A stretch of 10,206 nucleotides of DNA from Thermaceae bacterium (GTDB lineage: Bacteria; Deinococcota; Deinococci; Deinococcales; Marinithermaceae), in assembly GCA_027023115.1 (NCBI GenBank), contig JALVWZ010000221.1, positions 1 through 10,206 on the forward strand, given 5' to 3'. This document shows, one piece after another, positions 6,365 through 10,206 of the stretch. Both the position numbers and the translations under genes were made by a program. Numbering within the stretch: position 1 is the stretch's first letter; each line of letters begins with the position of its first letter. Below the pieces are notes generated by a model. That model was not told the origin of the DNA. It saw only the letters and a list, made by a program, of their open reading frames with translations, and did no database searches.

Positions 6365-6958
6365 ATGGCCAAGACAGCCCGTTTGCCTTCCGAAGAACGG
6401 CGCAAACAGATTGTTCGCGCCGGTCTCGAGCTGTGTCGCACCGCCGGCATCTCGGCGTTGCGCACCGAGAAGATAGCTCACAAGATCGGGCTATCGCCGG
6501 GGGCGCTATTCCGCCACTTCTCCTCCAAATCCGAGATCTTACAGGGGATGGCGGATGAACTGATCGAGCGTCTGGAAAGCACCGTACCCGAAGAGGAAGA
6601 CCCCTGGCGCTGGATCGAACAGTTCGTAATCCGCCGCGCCCGCCTGCTGCGCGACGACCCGGAGATGCGATTGCTCTTTTCCGACGGCTTTATCATGGCG
6701 CTCCCGGAAGAGGCCCAAGAAGACGTTCATCAGGCGTTTTCCCGCACTTGGCGGCGCTTGACCGAGCAAATTAAACGCGCTCAGGCCGCCGGCTATGTCC
6801 GCGCCGATTTGCAGACGCACGAGCTGGCCGCCGCCGTCGCCGGTCTGGTGCAGTCGGTATTGCACCCACCCATCGGCAACGTCCCCGAGTGGAGTGAGCC
6901 TGAGGCTGTCTGGAAGACGGTGCAGGACCTGCTTTCGGAGCGAGCCCCCGCCAGTTGA
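6365..6958 (+). CDS. TetR-family transcriptional repressor
   Basis: The product is a 197-residue regulator with the usual TetR layout: an N-terminal three-helix DNA-binding domain (about 10-58) and a helical ligand-binding and dimerisation domain. The helix-turn-helix reads LRTEKIAHKIGLSPGALFRHF (32-52), with the typical G-L-S-x-G-x-L-F-x-H-F-x-S-K continuation. The ATG at 6365 has a GGGAGGA ribosome site with a 4-base gap. The gene lies 89 bases after the SPW gene in the same direction, across a probable terminator. No strong separate promoter was found; TATAGG near 6330 lacks a -35 partner. Possible targets are its own SPW unit or the convergent ABC-2 exporter, since TetR proteins often control neighbouring transporters. 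The ligand is not predictable. Confidence 0.92.
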   Translation: MAKTARLPSEERRKQIVRAGLELCRTAGISALRTEKIAHKIGLSPGALFRHFSSKSEILQGMADELIERLESTVPEEEDPWRWIEQFVIRRARLLRDDPEMRLLFSDGFIMALPEEAQEDVHQAFSRTWRRLTEQIKRAQAAGYVRADLQTHELAAAVAGLVQSVLHPPIGNVPEWSEPEAVWKTVQDLLSERAPAS

Positions 6959-7017
6959 GCGCAAGCGGACGACTTTCTTATCAAACCGGGCAACCAGAGT
7001 TCATCGCAATAAAGCGA

Positions 7018-7044
7018 AGCGCCGGAAATCTCCGGCGCTATTTT
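7018..7044. terminator. Strong terminator between convergent TetR and exporter genes
   Basis: AGCGCCGGA (7018-7026) and TCCGGCGCT (7031-7039) form a perfect 9-base-pair stem with a four-base loop, followed by ATTTT on the plus strand. It lies between two converging genes, 59 bases after the TetR stop and 11 bases beyond the permease stop. It probably serves both, although the T-run is better on the plus strand. Confidence 0.85.
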
Positions 7045-7055
7045 GCGGCCGCCGC

Positions 7056-7829
7056 TCAGTACCCTCCCAAGAGCCCCCGTTCTTTGGTCAGGCGCACCGC
7101 GTAGGTGAAAACCCAGAGGCCGACCAGCAGGTAGACCAGGCCGTTCGCTAACGCCAGCGCGAAAAGGTGCATGTCGAAAGGCTCGCCCCGGGCCAGCAGT
7201 CCGCGCAGCATCCCCGCGCCCGGGGTAATGGGCAGCAGCATCCCGGCCATGCGCCCCGGGCCCTCGATCCGCTCGAACGGGGTCATCACTAAAAACATCA
7301 TCACGAACTGAAACAGGTTCAAAAACGCCTGAATGCGTTTGAAGTAAAGCGCCAGCGCCCCCAGCATGAAACCCACCCCGTAGGCGCCCAGTAGCGCCGC
7401 GGCCAGCGGCCAGACGGCCGCCCCCGCAAAGTGCAGGTGCGCCCCGGTAAGGAGGAGGAGGACGAAGAGGATCACCAGGTTGAAGCCCAGCATTATCAGC
7501 AGAGAAGCGGCGTTGCGGGCCAAGTAGACCCGTGCCGGTCCGTAGGGCGAGAGGAAGACCTGCTCGAGCGTGCCCTCGCGCGCTTCGTTCATCAGCCCCC
7601 AGCTAAGGTCGCCAATCGCGAACAGCGAGAGCGTCCAGAGCACGTAACCCACCACCAGCGCGTCCAGCCGCCCACCAAACTGCGCCGCCGGTCCGGCAAT
7701 GTAACGCGCCCCCAAAAACAGCCCGTAGAAGATGAGGGTTATCACCACCAGCTGCCCCACCATCTCCAGCGGGTAGCGCCGCAGGTTGAGCAGGCCGCGC
7801 TTGAACTCGATCGCGATAATCCTAAGCAT
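7056..7829 (-). CDS. ABC-2 type exporter permease
   Basis: The product is a 257-residue integral membrane protein with about six hydrophobic helices (near 20-44, 60-77, 106-130, 138-160, 166-184 and 224-247), the length and topology of ABC-2 type permeases. The cytoplasmic motif NEAREGTLEQVFLSP (81-95) between helices 2 and 3 is the family signature and the usual coupling segment with the ATPase. The ATG at 7829 overlaps the end of the ATPase gene by 8 bases and has a GGGAGGA ribosome site, so the two are translated together. They would form a half-transporter pair that dimerises into an exporter. Substrates of this family include drugs, lipids and polysaccharides, and nothing here points to one. 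The gene converges on the TetR gene. Confidence 0.9.
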   Translation of the reverse strand: MLRIIAIEFKRGLLNLRRYPLEMVGQLVVITLIFYGLFLGARYIAGPAAQFGGRLDALVVGYVLWTLSLFAIGDLSWGLMNEAREGTLEQVFLSPYGPARVYLARNAASLLIMLGFNLVILFVLLLLTGAHLHFAGAAVWPLAAALLGAYGVGFMLGALALYFKRIQAFLNLFQFVMMFLVMTPFERIEGPGRMAGMLLPITPGAGMLRGLLARGEPFDMHLFALALANGLVYLLVGLWVFTYAVRLTKERGLLGGY

Positions 7830-8745
7830 CGGCTTCCTCCCTAACCAGCTTGAGAAAGACCTCGGTCAGGTCGGCGCGGTCTTTCTCCACCCGCAAAATG
7901 GGCAGCGGCCGCAGCGCCTCCAGTACCTGCCACAAGCCCTCGGGGTCGCCCACGTAGACTACGCACCCGTCCGTAACCTCGGCCCCCAGCCCCGCCAGCC
8001 GGCGGCGGCGCGGTTCATCCAGCTCGGCGGCAACTTCGATCTCGTACTGCTCGCCCGAAAACCGCGCCAGCAGCGTCTTCGTGCGGTCCTTGGCCACTAT
8101 CCGCCCCTCGCGGATGATGGCCACCCGGTCCGAAAGCTGCTGCGCCACATCCAGGTGGTGGGTGGTCAGGACTATCGCCTGCCCCTCGGCCGCCAGCTCG
8201 CGCACGATCTGCTTGACCGTTTCGGCGGCTTCTACGTCGAGGCCCAGAGTGGGCTCGTCGAGTAGCAAAAGCGCCGGTTCATGAACCAGGCTGACCGCGA
8301 TGGCCAGCTTTTGCTGCATCCCACGCGAGAGTTGCTGGGTAAGAGCGTTCTTCTTGTGGTCCAGGTCGAAGCGCCTCAGCAACAGCTCGCCGCGCCGCCT
8401 GGCGGCCCCGGTCGTGAGCCCCCGCAACACCCCGAAGTACTCCAGGTTCTCCAGCGGCGTCAGCCGCCAGTAGACGTTGCGGTTGCCCTCCAGGACCGCA
8501 CCCAACCGCCGCAGCGTCCACGGGTCGCGATGCGGGTCGCGCTCCTCGATGCGCACCAAACCGCGGTCAGGGCGCACCAGCCCGGCCACCATTTTGATGG
8601 TGGTCGTCTTACCGGCGCCGTTGGGGCCCAAAAACGCCAGCACCTCGCCCCGTTCCACCCGCAGGCTGACCCCGCTGACCGCCTGCACGACCCGCCCCCG
8701 GGAGCGGAAGGTCTTGTGCAGGTTTTCTGCTCGCAATACCGCCAT
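7822..8745 (-). CDS. ABC-2 type exporter ATP-binding protein
   Basis: The product is a 307-residue ABC ATPase that powers the adjoining permease from the cytoplasmic side. Motifs in order are Walker A GPNGAGKT (40-47), the Q-loop region LEGNRN (85-90) in which Glu86 occupies the place usually held by Gln, signature LSRGMQQ (139-145), Walker B LLLLDEP (159-165) and H-loop His196 in TTHH. The E-for-Q change and the segment VYWRLTPLENL are common in DrrA-like exporters. A C-terminal extension of about 80 residues follows the nucleotide-binding domain, as in that group. The ATG at 8745 has GGAGG with a 4-base gap. A good promoter lies just upstream, with an inverted repeat overlapping it. Confidence 0.93.
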   Translation of the reverse strand: MAVLRAENLHKTFRSRGRVVQAVSGVSLRVERGEVLAFLGPNGAGKTTTIKMVAGLVRPDRGLVRIEERDPHRDPWTLRRLGAVLEGNRNVYWRLTPLENLEYFGVLRGLTTGAARRRGELLLRRFDLDHKKNALTQQLSRGMQQKLAIAVSLVHEPALLLLDEPTLGLDVEAAETVKQIVRELAAEGQAIVLTTHHLDVAQQLSDRVAIIREGRIVAKDRTKTLLARFSGEQYEIEVAAELDEPRRRRLAGLGAEVTDGCVVYVGDPEGLWQVLEALRPLPILRVEKDRADLTEVFLKLVREEADA

Positions 8746-8748
8746 CTG

Positions 8749-8780
8749 GCCTCCGGTTGTTAGGAGTGTAAACCGGAGGC
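8749..8780. promoter_or_regulatory. 10-base inverted repeat over the exporter promoter and ribosome site
   Basis: GCCTCCGGTT (8749-8758) and AACCGGAGGC (8771-8780) are perfect inverted arms around a 12-base centre that holds the -10 box. The arm nearest the ATPase gene contains its GGAGG ribosome site. It could be a repressor operator. In RNA, a hairpin could form only in transcripts reading through from the upstream pfpI-like gene. Confidence 0.65.
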
Positions 8781-8794
8781 TTATATTTTGTCAA
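8765..8794 (-). promoter_or_regulatory. Promoter of the ABC-2 exporter genes
   Basis: On the minus strand, a perfect TTGACA (8794-8789) and TACACT (8770-8765) are separated by 18 bases. The expected start is near 8758, giving a leader of about 13 bases that begins at the second arm of the inverted repeat and includes GGAGG. Confidence 0.7.
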
Positions 8795-8802
8795 CTACTG
8801 TT

Positions 8803-9309
8803 TTACTGTTTCTGGATCGCGGCGGTGAAGGCGCGCACCCAGACGGGCAGGTCGGCCGGGCCCCGGCTGGTAATCAGGTTGCCGCTGATTACCAACGGTT
8901 CGTCAACGTACTCGGCGCCGGCGTTGATCAGGTCGTCTTTGATGGAGTGGTAACCGGTCAGGCGGCGGCCTTTGATGACGCCGGCGCTGATCAGCACCCA
9001 GCCAGCGTGGCAGATGGCCGCCAGCGGCTTGCCGGCCTCGTCTATCGCTCGCACCAGCTCGAGCACCTCCTTGCTGCGGCGCAGACGGTCGGGAGCGTAA
9101 CCACCGGGAATTATCAGGCCCGCCAGCTCGGCGGCGCGCACCTCGGCGGCAGCCGCTTCGGCCCGCGCCAGCCAGCCGCTCTTGGACTTGTAAGCGCGCG
9201 ATTCGGGGCCTATCACCAACGGCTCCAGGCCGTCTTCCTGCACCCGAAAGTACGGGTAGATGAACTCGCGCTCGTCAAAAATCTCTTCTAGCAAAATACC
9301 TACCTTCAT
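8803..9309 (-). CDS. PfpI/DJ-1 family protein (class I glutamine amidotransferase-like)
   Basis: The product is a 168-residue protein of the PfpI branch of the DJ-1 superfamily. Members are reported as intracellular peptidases, glyoxalases or deglycases, and the true activity is unsettled for most. The nucleophile elbow is AICHAGW, with Cys100 and His101. The motifs IIPGGYAPD (66-74), GVIKGRRLTGY (110-120) and ITSRGPADLP (146-155) are typical. The acidic partner is probably Glu15 or Asp12 in the EIFDEREF segment. The ATG at 9309 is preferred because AGGAGG lies 5 bases upstream. A GTG two codons earlier would sit directly on that ribosome site. The gene precedes the exporter in the same direction with a 57-base gap and may be separately transcribed. 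A TAAACT about 20 bases upstream is a possible -10 box without a clear -35. Confidence 0.9.
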   Translation of the reverse strand: MKVGILLEEIFDEREFIYPYFRVQEDGLEPLVIGPESRAYKSKSGWLARAEAAAAEVRAAELAGLIIPGGYAPDRLRRSKEVLELVRAIDEAGKPLAAICHAGWVLISAGVIKGRRLTGYHSIKDDLINAGAEYVDEPLVISGNLITSRGPADLPVWVRAFTAAIQKQ

Positions 9310-9357
9310 GGCCACCTCCTACCCTTAGTTTAGGCGCAACCTCCCAAGACGTCTTCA

Positions 9358-9383
9358 CTAAAGCCCTCCGGGAGGGGCTTTAG
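9358..9383. repeat. Hairpin CTAAAGCCC/GGGCTTTAG
   Basis: CTAAAGCCC (9358-9366) and GGGCTTTAG (9375-9383) are perfect 9-base arms with an 8-base centre. It lies 49 bases upstream of the pfpI-like gene and is not placed as a terminator of it. The sequence after the stem (TTCC) has no T-run. It resembles the hairpins at ends of IS200/IS605-type elements, but no transposase is nearby. Confidence 0.5.
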
Positions 9384-9423
9384 TTCCATGGATCGCACGT
9401 CACGGGCTACAGCTTGTTTTCAT

Positions 9424-9440
9424 CTCCCCCAGCGGGGGAG
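9424..9440. repeat. Hairpin CTCCCCC-AGC-GGGGGAG
   Basis: A perfect 7-base-pair stem with a 3-base loop, followed by a GGTGGCCG...CCGGAGGGGG stretch. The combination resembles dispersed intergenic repeats found in many GC-rich genomes. Confidence 0.5.
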
Positions 9441-9478
9441 GTGGCCGCATGCCGGAGGGGGTTGTTCGTCGGGATGTA

Positions 9479-9501
9479 GGGTGTGGGGTGTGGGAAGTGG
9501 G
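9479..9501. repeat. Short GT-rich tandem (GGGTGTG units)
   Basis: The unit GGGTGTG occurs twice in direct succession with one extra G, followed by a diverged GGAAGTGGG. It has strong strand bias (G and T only apart from two A) and no coding value. Confidence 0.45.
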
Positions 9502-9546
9502 TAAGCAACGTTAGGAGCGCGCGAAGCGATGTATTACAGCATTTCC

Positions 9547-9575
9547 ACAGGCTACAAGCCACGAGCCACTTGCCG
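9547..9575 (+). repeat. 29-base direct repeat, copy 1
   Basis: This copy matches the stretch at 9752-9780 at 23 of 29 positions by hand alignment. Both begin ACAGGC, share ACAAGCC in the middle and end in TGCCG. Each copy is followed some 15-25 bases later by a GC-rich hairpin. Confidence 0.6.
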
Positions 9576-9595
9576 GCTCAAAACCCCCACCCCGG

Positions 9596-9614
9596 CCCTC
9601 CCCGAAGGGGAGGG
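9596..9614. repeat. Hairpin CCCTCCCC-GAA-GGGGAGGG
   Basis: A perfect 8-base-pair stem with a GAA loop, directly downstream of repeat copy 1. The context CCCCACCCCGGCCCTCCCC is like a widespread intergenic repeat type. A short ATTT follows, so weak terminator activity on the plus strand is possible, but no plus-strand gene precedes it. Confidence 0.55.
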
Positions 9615-9694
9615 AGATTTGTCCGATGCGAGCCGCAGCCGCGGGCACCCCGTCTCCGTCACCACACACCACGTACTACGCACCACGAACCTAA

Positions 9695-9718
9695 GGGGCG
9701 GACACACGGGTCCGCCCC
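9695..9718. repeat. Hairpin GGGGCGGAC/GTCCGCCCC
   Basis: A perfect 9-base-pair stem (9695-9703 with 9710-9718) and a 6-base loop ACACGG. It sits between the two 29-base repeat copies. Confidence 0.55.
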
Positions 9719-9751
9719 GCGGGCGAGACGACACGCCCACGAGCTACTACT

Positions 9752-9780
9752 ACAGGCCACAAGCCGCTCACCACATGCCG
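9752..9780 (+). repeat. 29-base direct repeat, copy 2
   Basis: The diverged second copy of the repeat at 9547-9575 lies 205 bases downstream in the same orientation. The six differences are concentrated in the second half. Confidence 0.6.
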
Positions 9781-9790
9781 CTTTTTCATC

Positions 9791-9840
9791 ATTCCAGCGG
9801 GGCGAGCCTTCGGCTCGCGCGAGCCGGTCCGGACCGGAAT
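9791..9840. repeat. Nested palindromes bounded by ATTCC/GGAAT
   Basis: The unit is bounded by ATTCC (9791-9795) and GGAAT (9836-9840). Inside are a 7-base-pair hairpin GCGAGCC-TTC-GGCTCGC (9802-9818) and a perfect 14-base palindrome CCGGTCCGGACCGG (9824-9837). The outer inverted ends and inner structure give it the form of a miniature repeat unit related to the common ATTCC...GGAAT intergenic repeats. Confidence 0.55.
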
Positions 9841-9945
9841 AGCCTCCGTCGCTCGTGGACGTCGTAATCGTAAGAAAAGTGGTTACGGGCAAACGACAGC
9901 GGTGACGAAGCAGCGCCCGAACCCCGGCCACTGGCTCGGTCCTGG

Positions 9946-9965
9946 ACCCCAGCTTTCGCTGGGGT
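9946..9965. repeat. Hairpin ACCCCAGC-TTTC-GCTGGGGT
   Basis: A perfect 8-base-pair stem with a TTTC loop, inside a CCTGG...TGACGG context. Read on the minus strand it translates as TPAKAGVQ, a peptide typical of a very common bacterial intergenic repeat. It lies about 60 bases beyond the stop of the right-edge gene but lacks a T-run in that direction. Confidence 0.6.
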
Positions 9966-10024
9966 GACGGGGGAAGGCGCTCGTGGCAACGGGGGAGCGT
10001 AAATACCGCGTTCGAACCCTATAC

Positions 10025-10206
10025 CTAGCGGGACCAACCCACCAACCAGTAGAGAGCTCCGGGGGTTTCGATTACGTAGAGCAGCGCCCGCCGACCGCTG
10101 GGCCCTTCGAAGACGTATTGCTGGTGCTTTTCTGTGGAAACGGTGAAGGCTTTCCGGCCGCTCAGCAGATAGCCGGAGGCGGCAAAGGACTGCTCCACCT
10201 GCCGGA
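10025..10206 (-). CDS. C-terminal end of an unidentified protein
   Basis: Reading leftwards from the window edge, one frame stays open for 59 codons and ends at a TAG (10025-10027). The visible protein includes QVEQSFAASGYLLSG, then KAFTVSTEKHQQYVFEG, and ends ALYWLVGWSR. The mixed hydrophobic and charged pattern, two tryptophans and GC-biased third codon positions look like a real coding region, and the frame has no start within the window. I do not recognise the family. The alternating beta-like pattern and aromatic end would suit a small globular domain. No function is assigned. Confidence 0.6.
   Translation of the reverse strand, partial: RQVEQSFAASGYLLSGRKAFTVSTEKHQQYVFEGPSGRRALLYVIETPGALYWLVGWSR

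Larger units (their letters stand above)
9310..10024. other. Gene-free region made of short repeats and hairpins
   Basis: No open frame here has a plausible protein-like composition, ribosome site or recognisable motif. The stretch lies between two minus-strand genes. It contains at least six perfect hairpins of 7-9 base pairs, a 14-base palindrome, two diverged copies of a 29-base repeat and a GT-rich tandem. Its translations include strings such as TPAKAGVQ and PHPGPP, which are familiar products of intergenic repeats shared by many bacteria. It looks like an accumulation of miniature repeat elements; only the first bases, next to the pfpI-like start, are likely to act as a promoter. Confidence 0.7.

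Noticed and set aside
9310..9315. GTG at 9315 as the start of the pfpI-like gene
   Set aside because: It overlaps the AGGAGG ribosome site, whereas the ATG at 9309 has ideal 5-base spacing and matches the usual MKV start of the family.
9483..9867. Overlapping plus-strand open frames of 112 and 119 codons
   Set aside because: They translate the repeat region and give peptides such as NPHPGPP that are known artefacts of intergenic repeats. No ribosome site or domain was seen.
9400..9980. Possible CRISPR array
   Set aside because: The repeats are of different sequences, unevenly spaced and diverged. There are no uniform repeat-spacer units and no cas genes.
10000..10025. GTTCGAAC resembling a tRNA T-loop
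   Set aside because: The flanking bases do not form a five-pair T-stem, and no anticodon arm or acceptor stem could be found on either side.
9789..10037. Minus-strand open frame of 82 codons containing TPAKAGVQ
   Set aside because: The peptide is the translation of a common palindromic intergenic repeat, and the start overlaps the end of the right-edge gene in another frame.

Overview
The window is GC-rich, densely packed bacterial chromosome. The gene families, the tight 4-8 base overlaps, and a TATAAT box placed just before a start codon (a leaderless layout common in the Deinococcus-Thermus phylum) suggest a Deinococcota bacterium, perhaps a Thermaceae member such as Oceanithermus or Marinithermus. 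This assignment is an inference from overall character and was not tested by database search.

Layout. Positions 1-4567 hold one minus-strand cluster transcribed leftwards: deoC, a membrane-anchored phospholipase D-like protein, maf, mreC, mreD, and mrdA (penicillin-binding protein 2), which leaves the window at its left edge. Neighbouring genes overlap or are 3 bases apart, so this looks like one operon ending in cell-elongation genes. mreB is not among them. A divergent gene at 4633-5763 encodes a secreted zinc N-acetylmuramoyl-L-alanine amidase. The left half is therefore largely about building and remodelling the cell wall, with nucleotide housekeeping (DeoC, Maf) and a likely extracytoplasmic HKD enzyme attached.

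Positions 5764-7055 carry a small unit with a strong promoter: a four-helix SPW-repeat membrane protein, a GC-rich hairpin, then a TetR-type repressor. A strong bidirectional terminator separates it from a convergent two-gene ABC-2 exporter (permease and ATPase, 7056-8745, minus strand). The exporter has a good promoter overlapped by a 10-base inverted repeat. Upstream lies a PfpI/DJ-1 family protein (8803-9309, minus strand).

Positions 9310-10024 contain no convincing gene. They are a mosaic of short hairpins, palindromes and diverged direct repeats, several resembling intergenic repeats widespread in bacteria. At the right edge the C-terminal end of an unidentified minus-strand protein enters the window.

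The most striking observation is that the penicillin-binding protein 2 appears to lack both the serine and the lysine of its SxxK active-site motif at the place where the surrounding sequence aligns with that motif. No clearly new multi-gene defence or mobile system was recognised.
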